A stretch of DNA of 32,798 nt from Anthropogastromicrobium sp052273485 (lineage in GTDB: Bacteria; Bacillota; Clostridia; Lachnospirales; Lachnospiraceae). The notes under the pieces were generated by a model. The model was given only the letters and a program-made list of their open reading frames with translations. It was not told where the DNA came from and made no database searches. Positions 17,802 to 25,740 of the stretch are shown here, one piece after another (the stretch's first letter is position 1; each line of letters opens with the position of its first letter). Both the position numbers and the translations under genes were made by a program. The stretch is from assembly GCA_052273485.1 (NCBI GenBank), contig DAVZID010000037.1:1-32798 (forward strand), in the 5' to 3' direction.

Positions 17802-18377
17802 TTACTTTACCAGTCGGAATGCCCGGTAATAGTTATCGTCTTTAATCTCATTGAACAGGATCAGCTCCTGCTCATTATAGGTTCCCGGAAAGAACATCAC
17901 GACCGGGCAGCGCACAAACGCCTGATGTAAGTTGTTAAGCACCTTGTGGGAGCGCAAAATCGGATAGCACTTGCCGATACCGGTTAGGAACACGACTGCA
18001 TTCTCCGGCGTATGTTCTTTGATATATTGCACAATCAGGCTGTCATCGTCATTCACCTTCATGGAGTTGGTCACTGCCTTGACGATACGCTCGATTCCTC
18101 GCTTTTTTTCAAAGTCATAGCACTTTTCCATGAAGTTTTTCTTTTCCAAAAAGTCAATGATGATATCATATAGGTCAAAAACCACAAGCTCAAAATCATT
18201 ATCGCCCCGGTCGTTCTTATTTTTCAGATACTCTACGCGCTCCCGAACTTCCAGTTCCTTTTCCGGTGGATAATCAAACACCCAATAGTTGACTTCATTT
18301 GCGCGGCCTGTTCCTTTTCGGAAAGACGGCTTATGGATTGCAAGCTCCATCTCATCCAGTCTTTGGCTTAAATCCAT
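17802..18377 (-). CDS. brxB: BREX protein BrxB (DUF1788)
   Basis: The 191-residue protein matches DUF1788/BrxB in size and features: an N-terminal MDLSQRLDEMELAI helix, a central ELVVFDLYDII strand-helix, and a C-terminal VVMFFPGTYNEQELILF segment. BrxB is a core component of type 1 BREX needed for exclusion; its biochemical role is not settled. The ATG follows the brxA stop by one base (TGAAATG), showing tight coupling, and GGGGG lies upstream. Confidence 0.9.
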   Translation of the reverse strand: MDLSQRLDEMELAIHKPSFRKGTGRANEVNYWVFDYPPEKELEVRERVEYLKNKNDRGDNDFELVVFDLYDIIIDFLEKKNFMEKCYDFEKKRGIERIVKAVTNSMKVNDDDSLIVQYIKEHTPENAVVFLTGIGKCYPILRSHKVLNNLHQAFVRCPVVMFFPGTYNEQELILFNEIKDDNYYRAFRLVK

Positions 18378-18378
18378 T

Positions 18379-18987
18379 TCATCTTACCCCCGTCAGTGTT
18401 TTTACCATGATGCCAAGATCATGGTCATAAAGCCAATGTTCAAATGCAATATCAAGAATTGGCTTCAATATTTTTCTTGTGCTGTTTGCCCGGTTGCTTT
18501 CTAAAAGTCCTGCTTCATAAAGCTGTGTCTTATAGCAGGAACCGAGACGGCGCAGCGTATAGTCTTGAAGAGAAGCCACTTTCTCACTCTGTTCCTGCTT
18601 ATTTTTGAAAAATATCCGGATATCTGCATCCGTCAATTCATCGGAACCAAGAATCATTTTTTCCCGCACTACTTCATACACAAAATCAAAGAATAGCGTG
18701 TCATGCAAAAGAGCCGCAGTCAGCACAAATAACTTCTGTGTGGCAAGATCACTGCTCAAAAAGATTGGATAAAAGCTTTCATCTAATGTCTTGATACGGG
18801 CTGTTACGGTAGAATAAATCTGCTGCGCTCGTAGTTTTGTCGGTGCGCCATAAATGTTTGTCTCATCATTCAACTTCTTAATGTCTGCAAAGCTCTTACC
18901 CTCACTCAAAAGCTGCACGGTTTTCCGAAATTCCATGAACCAGAACGAAAATTTCACTGCTCCGGCACTATACGGTTTTCTTTCCAT
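18379..18987 (-). CDS. brxA: BREX protein BrxA (DUF1819)
   Basis: The 202-residue product starts MERKPYSAGAVKFSFWFMEF and matches DUF1819/BrxA, the small helical DNA-binding first protein of type 1 BREX. I chose the ATG at 18987 because GGAG lies 9 bases upstream; starts at 19002 and 19047 have weaker sites. It overlaps the end of the small HTH gene by 20 bases. The order brxA-brxB-brxC-pglX-pglZ-brxL is complete in this window. Confidence 0.9.
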   Translation of the reverse strand: MERKPYSAGAVKFSFWFMEFRKTVQLLSEGKSFADIKKLNDETNIYGAPTKLRAQQIYSTVTARIKTLDESFYPIFLSSDLATQKLFVLTAALLHDTLFFDFVYEVVREKMILGSDELTDADIRIFFKNKQEQSEKVASLQDYTLRRLGSCYKTQLYEAGLLESNRANSTRKILKPILDIAFEHWLYDHDLGIMVKTLTGVR

Positions 18988-19195
18988 CTTCGTTCTCTCC
19001 ATTTCCAGATTTTGTTTTAATGTATCTGCCGCTTTTGATTCTGGCATCCTTCGGCTTTTCAGCGTTAATAGGAATGACCCATTGATGGCCTAAACGCTCG
19101 GCACCATCAATTCGCCCTTCCGTGCATAATGTCTGTACCCTTCTTGTGCAGATTCCCCATTTTTCAGAAGCCTGCTTAATCGTCATGAAATCCAT
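18968..19195 (-). CDS. Small HTH DNA-binding protein at the head of the BREX operon
   Basis: The 75-residue protein has an N-terminal MerR/excisionase-type helix-turn-helix (MTIKQASEKWGICTRRVQTLCTEG followed by a wing, HQWVIPINAEKP) and a basic tail. Site GAGG lies 6 bases before the ATG. It is the first gene after the promoter at 19255-19283 and overlaps brxA. By position it could regulate the operon, the place taken by BrxR-type regulators in other BREX loci, but it is much smaller than BrxR and of another fold. Confidence 0.75.
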   Translation of the reverse strand: MDFMTIKQASEKWGICTRRVQTLCTEGRIDGAERLGHQWVIPINAEKPKDARIKSGRYIKTKSGNGENEDGKKTV

Positions 19196-19254
19196 ACGGA
19201 ACCTCTTTTTCGATATCTAAAGTCACTCGCAGCAAGTTAAAATCTCTCGTTTAT

Positions 19255-19283
19255 ATTCTACTCCAAGAAACGAACAAAATCAA
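19255..19283 (-). promoter_or_regulatory. Sigma-A type promoter of the BREX operon
   Basis: On the minus strand, TTGATT (-35, 19278-19283) and TAGAAT (-10, 19255-19260) are 17 bp apart. They lie about 60 bases upstream of the HTH gene. The flanking DNA is AT rich. No other promoter of this quality was seen ahead of brxA. Confidence 0.7.
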
Positions 19284-19364
19284 TCGAAAGTTCTTCCAAA
19301 TTTTGAACGTTTTTTTTAGAACCCACGCTTCTGCAAGCAGGGCTTTCGTGACACAAAAGCGATT

Positions 19365-19440
19365 TTCTGCTTGTTGGGGAACTCCCCAATCCCCTTAGAA
19401 CGCTGCCGCGGCATCGGGCTGCGCATTCATTCCGGATGCT
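19365..19440. repeat. Mobile-element-linked motif, copy 1
   Basis: The stretch CTGCTTGTTGGGGAACTCCC, then CCCCTT, GAACGC and GGCTGCGC, resembles 30454-30520 (CTGCTTGTTGAGGGTTCCCC, CTCCCTT, GAACGC, GGCTGCGC), which lies next to a relaxase remnant. It includes the palindrome TTGGGGA-AC-TCCCCAA at 19374-19389. The region 19284-19459 otherwise holds small inverted repeats and no gene I can support. Confidence 0.5.
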
Positions 19441-19459
19441 TTAACGGCAGTTCCTGCCA

Positions 19460-19491
19460 AAGAAAACGCCGGAGTGAATCATCACCCCGGC
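19460..19491 (-). terminator. Terminator of the VWA gene
   Basis: Just after the stop at 19503, a 24-base hairpin (GCCGG-G-GTGA, loop TGAT, TCAC-T-CCGGC on the minus strand, 19468-19491) is followed by GTTTTCT. A second small stem, GGCAG-TTC-CTGCC, lies beyond at 19446-19458. Confidence 0.7.
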
Positions 19492-19502
19492 TTCAAAAAA
19501 AT

Positions 19503-20162
19503 TCACTTGTGCTTGCGGCCTCCACGTTTTTTGTAGTCCTCGTCTATACGCTTTTTCCAGTCTGCGCTCAGCGGGGCACTACACCGGACAGAGCTGATTG
19601 CTTCGCTGACCACTTCATAATTCAACGCGGTTCCTTCACTGTCGCACTGATAGTTGACTGCACGATCTGCGCCGATTCCGAACTGACTTGCGGTCTCTAC
19701 TGCGTCAATATTGGCACCGAGGAACAAAAACTCCCAACCGTATTTTTCTTTCTGCCGCTCGATCATCTGCTTCACTTTTTCGCTGTTGTACCGGCGGCTG
19801 GCATTTTCCATTCCGTCCGTAGTGATTACAAACATGGTGTGTTCCGGCACATCCCTTGGTCTTGCGTACTTATGAACATTTCCAATGTGATGAATCGCAC
19901 CGCCGATGGCATCTAAGAGTGCTGTGCATCCGCGAACCGTGTAATCCCGGTCAGTCATCGGTCGGATGTCCTTTACATTTACACGATCATGCAGGACTTC
20001 ACTCACATTGTCAAACAATACCGTTGAAATCAGTGCTTCGCCCTCTGCTTTTTTCTGCTGCTCAATCATGGAATTGAATCCACCGATGGTATCCCGTTCC
20101 AATCCGCTCATGGAACCGCTACGGTCTAAGATAAAAACGATCTCTGTTAAATTCTTTCTCAT
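19503..20162 (-). CDS. VWA-domain protein (TerY-like single domain)
   Basis: The 219-residue protein is essentially one von Willebrand A domain with an intact metal site: DRSGS at 13-17, Thr80 in GCTALLDAIG, and TDG with Asp116. Such stand-alone VWA proteins occur in TerY-type stress and conflict modules. I chose ATG 20162 because GGGAGG lies upstream; the longer frame runs through a hairpin-rich leader. There is no signal peptide, so it is cytosolic. It follows the macrodomain gene by 184 bases. The partner protein is not evident. Confidence 0.85.
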   Translation of the reverse strand: MRKNLTEIVFILDRSGSMSGLERDTIGGFNSMIEQQKKAEGEALISTVLFDNVSEVLHDRVNVKDIRPMTDRDYTVRGCTALLDAIGGAIHHIGNVHKYARPRDVPEHTMFVITTDGMENASRRYNSEKVKQMIERQKEKYGWEFLFLGANIDAVETASQFGIGADRAVNYQCDSEGTALNYEVVSEAISSVRCSAPLSADWKKRIDEDYKKRGGRKHK

Positions 20163-20346
20163 ATGCTTGTCCTCCCAAAATCTCGCCCTTGCGGGCTCGC
20201 TGTCGCGGTATTCGCCAAGGTTTCGAGCAAGCTCGAACTTTGGCTCATTACACGCGCATATGGTTGCTCGGTTTCGTACCTTACAGCCATAGTATAGCGA
20301 TTTTCTTTTGTGGAGTGGTCGCATGGAAAGCGACATTTCTTTGTCC
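20163..20346 (-). other. Hairpin-rich leader upstream of the VWA gene
   Basis: This gap between two minus-strand genes contains inverted repeats on the minus strand, TTCGAGC-TT-GCTCGAA and GCCC-GCAA-GGGC, then the VWA ribosome binding site. From memory, similar leaders occur in Tn1549-like conjugative elements. No gene is supported here. Confidence 0.35.
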
Positions 20347-21363
20347 TTATGCTCCGATCAGGCTCTGGTCAAAGGCAAACAGTGCCTCGTTGATTTCATA
20401 CACATTGTAGTTTCCTCGTTCGACAAAATATTCTACAATGATGTCGAATTTGCTCGAATGGGAAAGGGTAAACCCGGCCTTGCCGAGCATCTCCTGCATC
20501 TGGGCAAGCGGCAGTTCCAACGCGATGGCAAATGCCAGCACTGTAGGTTTGGACGGCTTATAGAATTTATTAGAGCGAATTTTGGAAAAGAGCTTTCGGT
20601 CAATGTTTGCCTTCTTGTAGCACTGGGCATCCGTCATGCCGCTTTCGTCAATCTTCCGCAGAAGCATTTCCGAAAAGCTCTCATCAATCTGTCCCAGTGC
20701 CTCTTCCAAGGATTGACTGCTGCAAGATTTACAGATTGCTTCAGCCGACAGCGGGACAAGTGCAGCTTCAAAGCAGGATTCCTCTGGCAACTCCTTGAGC
20801 CGCCGTCTCTGCTCTGCACGGCTGTCGGTATGTTCTTCCACATACCGGTCATCTATGTACGCTGCGATATCAGCAAATAGTTTTCCACTAATCTGATATG
20901 CCTTCCGGTCAAAGATAACGATGTAGACCATCATCTCATTTTCCAGCAGGAATGTGCTGATGGTATCGACTGCAATCTTCAGCGCCTGGTCTTTAGGATA
21001 ACCGTAAATACCAGAAGAAATCAGTGGAAAAGCCACTGACTGACAGCCATTTTCTTTTGCCAGGTTCAGAGATATCCGATAGCAGGATTCCAGAAGCTCC
21101 TGTTCCCGGTGCTTGCCATCCCGCCAGCGTGGGCCGACTGCATGGATCACATATTTGCAGGGCAGGCGGTATCCCTTTGTGATTTTTGCGCTGCCGGTCT
21201 CGCAGCCATGCAGCATACTGCACTCTGCAAGCAGCTCCGGTCCGGCGGCACGATGAATGCAGCCGTCCACACCGCCACCGCCCAAAAGAGAAGTGTTGGC
21301 AGCATTGACGATTGCGTCAACGCTCATTTTTGTAATATCGTTTCTGATAATCTGTAAGGGCAT
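20347..21363 (-). CDS. Macrodomain protein with C-terminal HTH-like domain
   Basis: Residues 1-165 form a MacroD-type domain with intact ADP-ribose loops: DAIVNAAN (16-23), GGGGVDG (28-34) and SSGIYGYP. It is expected to remove ADP-ribose from proteins or to deacetylate O-acetyl-ADP-ribose. Residues 235-338 form a helical domain (ESGMTDAQCYKKANIDRKLFSKI-type helices) resembling an XRE-like HTH with a TLSHSSKFD tail. GGGGAGAG lies 7 bases before the ATG. It is upstream of and co-directional with the VWA gene. The second macrodomain gene in the window belongs to a different, zinc-containing class. Confidence 0.85.
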   Translation of the reverse strand: MPLQIIRNDITKMSVDAIVNAANTSLLGGGGVDGCIHRAAGPELLAECSMLHGCETGSAKITKGYRLPCKYVIHAVGPRWRDGKHREQELLESCYRISLNLAKENGCQSVAFPLISSGIYGYPKDQALKIAVDTISTFLLENEMMVYIVIFDRKAYQISGKLFADIAAYIDDRYVEEHTDSRAEQRRRLKELPEESCFEAALVPLSAEAICKSCSSQSLEEALGQIDESFSEMLLRKIDESGMTDAQCYKKANIDRKLFSKIRSNKFYKPSKPTVLAFAIALELPLAQMQEMLGKAGFTLSHSSKFDIIVEYFVERGNYNVYEINEALFAFDQSLIGA

Positions 21364-21392
21364 TGCTTATCTCTCCCCTTTCTGCTGCCTCG

Positions 21393-21873
21393 TTAAACAT
21401 GCTTATTTTTCAATTCACGAATCAACATTTCAACCTGTGTTCCTATAAGGAACGGTGTTTTGATTGTCGATGCCCAATAAAAATTCCGCTTCAAAATTGT
21501 TTTAATCTCATTCGGAGACAGAGCAGGCAATGCTTTAACATCTCCATTAAGCAAATACACTTCACCATTCAGGCTGGAATAGTCATCTGTAGTAAATATG
21601 CTTTCGGTTCAGGTCATTTGGATCAACCAAAACACACTCATACTTTGGCGTAGCAATTTTATTTGTCGATGGAATGCAGACATAGCCTTTCGTATCATAC
21701 AGCCACAGCGCAAGTAAATCCTCAACATCTTCCGGCTGAAGCAGGCTGTAAAAATGCTTCTCACATAACGAGAGGGCTGGATCGGGATAATTGAACGATG
21801 TTTGTGAAGTTTTTGATGTCGTATCACTTTCGTCTTTCGAACGCAAACGAATGAGCTTACGCTGATCGTACAT
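21393..21873 (-). pseudogene. Frameshifted gene of unknown function
   Basis: A frame starting MYDQRKLIRLRSKDESD and running to VLVDPNDLN stops at 21583. A second frame continues the same style from ESIFTTDDYSSLNGEVYLL to MLIRELKNKHV with a stop at 21393-21395. The join near 21605-21620 implies a single frameshift. Combined length would be about 160 residues. I do not recognise the family. The start lacks a good ribosome binding site, so the 5' end may also be lost. Confidence 0.5.
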
Positions 21874-21945
21874 ACAAAGGACTGTTCACGAAGCCCTCTA
21901 TCCATTGGCGAATGAAACCTTTGGAATATAGAAATCCAGATCTTT

Positions 21946-22215
21946 TCAACCTGTGTGGCAGGGCGCGTCCGGATGGCGCATTTTGGATTGTTGATTGTTC
22001 AGGAATGCAGAGGAGGCATGATAGTAGGTCTTTCCTTTTGTGAGGATGGATACCGCAGCAGCCCTTTGCTTGGCCAAAAACTGGTTCGATGACAGAATTG
22101 CACCGCCCTTGTATACAACAGACGATCCGTCTGTGCATGCGATAGCTGCGATGTTATCCGTACCAAGATCCACTCCTGCCATATTCGGCATATCTGGGTA
22201 AAAGGGCGGAGCCAT
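21946..22215 (-). pseudogene. TnpB (IS200/IS605 OrfB) fragment
   Basis: AGVDLGTDNIAAIACTDG, then YKGGAILSSNQ and LAKQRAA, matches the first RuvC motif region of TnpB/OrfB. Only about 60 residues are family-like; beyond KGKTYYH the frame degrades. A full TnpB is about 400 residues, so this is a relic. It abuts an IS110 fragment on the other strand at about 22215. Confidence 0.75.
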
Positions 22216-22217
22216 TT

Positions 22218-22811
22218 CCTCAACTGGATTATATCACAGACGAAATCAATGATCTAGACTCTATGATAGAAAAATTGATTTCTTTCAATCCTGATTATGA
22301 AAATGCTGTTCAGTTACTCTGTACGATTCCGGGTGTAAAACATGATAGTGCTGTCACTATCATCTCCGAAATCGGTATTGATATGTCTCAATTCTGTAGT
22401 TCCAAACGCTTATGCTGCTGGGCGGGTTTGACGCCGGGCAACAATGAATCTGCTGGTAAGAAAAAATCTGTTAGGATTACACGTGCCGGAGTATACCTCA
22501 AACCGGCATTGGTACAATGTGCCCATGCTGCCGTAAAATCCACAACTACTCCTTACTACAAAAGCAAATACGAACGCATTTCTAAGAGAAGATGTAAAAA
22601 GAGAGCCATAATTGCCATAGCAAGAATGATCCTTACTGCTGTCTACCAGATGCTTTCAATCGGTGAGGCATGGAATCCTTGCGATTTATACAAAATTGAT
22701 ATGCCGCAGGAGATGCAGGACAAGCAAAAAGCAAAAGCTGTAAAACAAGCTCTGAAACTACTCATCTCTGAGAGAGTAATCTCTTCTGAATCTGTATCTG
22801 CAACAGTTTAA
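22218..22811 (+). pseudogene. IS110-family transposase, C-terminal fragment
   Basis: The frame carries LLCTIPGVKHDSAVTIISEIG, CCWAGLTPGNNESAGKKK and AIIAIARMILTAVYQML, the Transposase_20 half of IS110-type transposases. The N-terminal DEDD catalytic domain is missing; coding similarity fades at the TnpB junction near 22215. An internal ATG at 22263 gives 182 residues but lacks a convincing site. The 113 bases after its stop hold nothing I can support before the SirTM terminator. Confidence 0.8.
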
Positions 22812-22924
22812 ATTTTCAATTTGTAGGATACCTTGTATTAGTGCGCCCTTTTTTAGGCACCAAAAACATATTTTTCAATCTAAGCACCTTTCGGTAACAA
22901 AACCACCCGCAAGAAACTAATGGA

Positions 22925-22956
22925 GCAAAAAAAGAAAGCGTCATTCAGACGCTTTC
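22925..22956 (-). terminator. Terminator of the SirTM operon, containing the stop codon
   Basis: A 9-bp stem (22934-22942 with 22948-22956) with a 5-base loop is followed on the minus strand by T7. The sirtuin stop codon (22945-22947) lies in the loop region, so the last codons form one arm. Confidence 0.85.
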
Positions 22957-23811
22957 CAATACAGAACCAATATCTCCCTCTATGCAAATGGACTGTTTCT
23001 CTATTTCATGAGGTGCAAATGCCTCATTCACATTGATGCAAGCATAAGATGCTTTTCTATTTTGGTGGGTGTATTTCCAGAACGGATACTTAATGATGAC
23101 CGGTGTATTCCCACCCACACCTAATTCTAAAAATAGGATTTTCATTCCTTGGTGGCGGCGCATAAAATCCTCATACCGTTGGGCCGCTTCATACCATCCC
23201 GCATCCTGAACAAAGGTATTATCGCACCGAAGGTTCATCGTCATCGGCTCACCACAGACCGGACAGTGGGGGACAAGATCAGTTGGTACACGCATATTCT
23301 TCTGGTCAGCAGCCATGCGGCGAACGATTTCCTCGTTATCATATGTCTTTTGACAACATGGCTTGCTGCACTGCCACAAGCCATAGTCGCCTTGCGTATA
23401 AAACAGCCTCTTTTTATCAAACCCGGCAAGCTGAAACTGATGATCCACATTGGTGGTCAGCACAAAATAGTCTTTGTCTTTGACCAGCTCAAATAATTCC
23501 TCATAGACCGGCTTTGGAGCCTTTTCATAGCGATTGACCATAATGTGGCGGCTCCACCACGCCCAGTGTTCTTCCAGCGTTTCAAAAGGATAGAAACCGC
23601 CGGAATACATATCCTGGATTCCATACTTCTGAATGAAGTCGCCAAAATTTTTCTGGAAACGCTCACCGGAGTAAGTCAAGCCAGCGGAGGTAGACAGCCC
23701 CGCTCCGGCTCCAATCACAACGGCATCTGCTTCATCGAGTGTCTGCCTCAGTCTGCTGATCCGCTCCGAGTAAGTCTCGGTAGATTTTTTTGTCAATATC
23801 CTTGAAAACAT
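22945..23811 (-). CDS. Class M sirtuin (SirTM) protein ADP-ribosyltransferase
   Basis: The 288-residue sirtuin has GAGAGLSTSAG (34-44), TTNVDHQF with Asn121, and YTQGDYG with Gln140 where ordinary sirtuins have the catalytic His, the hallmark of SirTM. Zinc cysteines are seen at 148, 152/153, 183 and 186. SirTMs use NAD to ADP-ribosylate a lipoylated carrier (GcvH-L) in other Firmicutes. AGGAGGG lies 8 bases before the ATG, which overlaps the macrodomain gene by 80 bases. Neither GcvH-L nor the lipoate ligase is in this window, so the substrate here is open. Confidence 0.88.
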   Translation of the reverse strand: MFSRILTKKSTETYSERISRLRQTLDEADAVVIGAGAGLSTSAGLTYSGERFQKNFGDFIQKYGIQDMYSGGFYPFETLEEHWAWWSRHIMVNRYEKAPKPVYEELFELVKDKDYFVLTTNVDHQFQLAGFDKKRLFYTQGDYGLWQCSKPCCQKTYDNEEIVRRMAADQKNMRVPTDLVPHCPVCGEPMTMNLRCDNTFVQDAGWYEAAQRYEDFMRRHQGMKILFLELGVGGNTPVIIKYPFWKYTHQNRKASYACINVNEAFAPHEIEKQSICIEGDIGSVLESV

Positions 23812-24547
23812 TAAAGATCACCCTCCTTATCGTGGTATTATGCTGGAGAAACTCGGTGACCGTTTTCACAGCGATTTCAGCAGCCTCCTTATTTGGGAAA
23901 TGAAATTCTCCCGTAGAAATACAGCAAAAAGCGACACTGGACAACCCTTGCTGCGCCGCCAGTTCCAGACAGGAACGATAGCAGGACGCCAGTTCCTTCC
24001 GATCCCGCTGCGTGACACGCCCGCCGATGATGGGGCCGACTGTATGAAGCACATAGCGGGCTGGGAGATTATATCCCTTTGTCAGCTTTGCTTTCCCGTT
24101 TGGCTCCGGGTGTCCCTGCCTCTGCATAATCTGATTGCACTCGTCACGAAGCTCCAGACCTGCGGCTGAGTGGATCGCATTATCAATGCAGCCGTGACAG
24201 GGACAGAAACAGCCAAGAAGCGCATTGTTGTCGGCATCTACAATCGCATCCACAGCCAGCCGGGTAATATCCCCCTGCCAAAGCGCCAACCGGGAGTTTC
24301 CGGCTGTAACCGGAAGGCGGTTTCCATCAACGACTCCCTTTTCCTCCCGCTCGGCCGCCAGAAGCGCATCCTGTATCTCCAGAAACTCCGGCTTCAAGGG
24401 CATCGGAGGACGTACATTCATCAGACTGCGCAAAAGTCGTCGTTGCTCCCGTTCGTTCTCTGGAAAATGCTCTGCCTCATTTTTATAAGCAGGCATTTCC
24501 TGAAGCAGTATGTTGTTTAAGTATCGAATTTGTTCTATACGGTTCAT
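23732..24547 (-). CDS. Zinc-containing macrodomain, SirTM partner
   Basis: The 271-residue protein has a helical N-terminus (1-85) and a macrodomain with CFCPCHGCIDNAIH (113-126), the metal-binding loop of zinc macrodomains that remove SirTM-made ADP-ribose. The C-terminus reads IFNVFKDIDKKIYRDLL. The usual NAAN loop reads VDADNN (103-108), so the first Asn is Asp; this could change catalysis. Its ATG overlaps the acetyltransferase stop (ATGA) and its end overlaps the sirtuin gene, so all are co-translated. Confidence 0.85.
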   Translation of the reverse strand: MNRIEQIRYLNNILLQEMPAYKNEAEHFPENEREQRRLLRSLMNVRPPMPLKPEFLEIQDALLAAEREEKGVVDGNRLPVTAGNSRLALWQGDITRLAVDAIVDADNNALLGCFCPCHGCIDNAIHSAAGLELRDECNQIMQRQGHPEPNGKAKLTKGYNLPARYVLHTVGPIIGGRVTQRDRKELASCYRSCLELAAQQGLSSVAFCCISTGEFHFPNKEAAEIAVKTVTEFLQHNTTIRRVIFNVFKDIDKKIYRDLLGADQQTEADTR

Positions 24548-25023
24548 ACGCAGTCACTCTCCTGTGGGTAATCTTGAGGGGAAAGCCTATCCCGCTCTGT
24601 AATAGCACGCAAAATGTGGCAAGGATTTCCCGCTGCAATCACATTTTCCAAGCCAAGGTTACGTTCCTCCGCTATTATTGGGTGGATAGCGGTGTACATT
24701 CCGCAGTTCGGGCCAATGAAGCAGAATGTTCCGATGGTGATGGGAGCGCAGTCCATCAGATAGGCGTTATGATTGATAAATGTATGCGCTCCGATTTGAC
24801 AGTGTTCACCATATTCGGTATAGAATGGGGCGAGAATGGTCACATCCTCCCCCATGTTGAGCAGAAGCCGGGGCAGCAGGGTGCTACGTTTTGTCGTATC
24901 ACTCGGCAACGTTTGGTTGAACAAAAGACACAGTTCATCTGCTCGGCTCCGAAGTGCCAACACTTCCTGATCATAATTTGCGTCATACCAGAGGCCCTTT
25001 TCCAGTCGTTCTTTATGAGTCAT
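24544..25023 (-). CDS. Maltose/galactoside O-acetyltransferase with internal deletion
   Basis: The 159-residue product has the N-terminal mac domain (MTHKERLEKGLWYDANYD) and left-handed beta-helix coils up to MYTAIHPIIAEERNLGLE (His114 is the catalytic His). It then jumps at about residue 127 to VIAAGNPCHILRAITERD, the usual end of the family. About 35-40 residues that normally lie between (the IGDNVWIGG...VIGAGSVVTKD coils) are missing, in frame. It is probably inactive or altered, yet keeps ATGA overlaps with both neighbours. It may be retained only for coupling. Confidence 0.75.
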   Translation of the reverse strand: MTHKERLEKGLWYDANYDQEVLALRSRADELCLLFNQTLPSDTTKRSTLLPRLLLNMGEDVTILAPFYTEYGEHCQIGAHTFINHNAYLMDCAPITIGTFCFIGPNCGMYTAIHPIIAEERNLGLENVIAAGNPCHILRAITERDRLSPQDYPQESDCV

Positions 25024-25652
25024 CGTTTATCCTCCAGCCGCTCCACGGCTTTGACCGGACAGATGCGGAAACAGTTACCGCAGTGGAGGCAGTGTCCAGC
25101 ATCAATGCTGCGAGGGATCGTATTGCTGATACAGCCCACCGGACAAACACTTCGGCAACCCTGGCAGCCGATACACTTCTCCGGAACGATATGGTATCCG
25201 TTTTCTTGGGCTGTCACACCGCCAAAGGAAAAGCTCTGGCGATAGGGAGGAAGCTGCCCCAGATCAAAGTACTCGCCCTCGCCCTGATAGATTTGAAAGA
25301 CCTCCAGTGCCTCCCGGCTTTTTTCCGTGGGGTATATCTTAGCCATGTAAGAATTTTTCTCGAAAATCTCGCCCAGACGGTCTTTTCCGATGTTCCGCAC
25401 AGCGCCCCGCAGGGAAATTGCTAAGGTGGATAGTGTATCGCTCCCTCTCATGCCAGAAAGTGCGACAAAAGGCTTCGCCGTCAGACGATCATAGAAGGAC
25501 TTGCCTCTCGCAGTCAGGAAGTAAAGCCCGCCGTCATCCGCCAGCATCAGGTCGATCACACAGGTCTGCGGCAGACCATCTTCATCCAGGGTCGCAAAAA
25601 CAGCGGAATGGATCTCGCACTGTAAAAGCTGTAAAATCTCAAGTGCAGTCAT
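25020..25652 (-). CDS. FMN-binding split-barrel/ferredoxin fusion protein
   Basis: Residues 1-130 resemble a PPOX-type FMN split barrel. Residues 155-200 hold two [4Fe-4S] motifs: Cys160, 163, 166, 170 and Cys188, 191, 194, 198. A soluble flavin/iron-sulfur electron-transfer protein is expected. It is the first gene of the SirTM operon, under the promoter at 25741-25807. The ATG at 25652 has no good ribosome binding site; instead an 8-codon frame (MIGLYMIK) ends in a TGA that overlaps this ATG. An in-frame extension upstream without ATG is also open. Confidence 0.8.
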   Translation of the reverse strand: MTALEILQLLQCEIHSAVFATLDEDGLPQTCVIDLMLADDGGLYFLTARGKSFYDRLTAKPFVALSGMRGSDTLSTLAISLRGAVRNIGKDRLGEIFEKNSYMAKIYPTEKSREALEVFQIYQGEGEYFDLGQLPPYRQSFSFGGVTAQENGYHIVPEKCIGCQGCRSVCPVGCISNTIPRSIDAGHCLHCGNCFRICPVKAVERLEDKR

Positions 25653-25740
25653 TTTATCATGTATAATCCAATCATAATAGAAAATGATTGAATTTCTCCT
25701 TTCTCCCAGGTTCTACTAGGTAATTTACCTCTATGCTGAT

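Noticed and set aside
21583..22138. Minus-strand frames of 93-98 codons as separate genes
   Set aside because: They are out-of-frame readings of the frameshifted unknown gene and the TnpB fragment.
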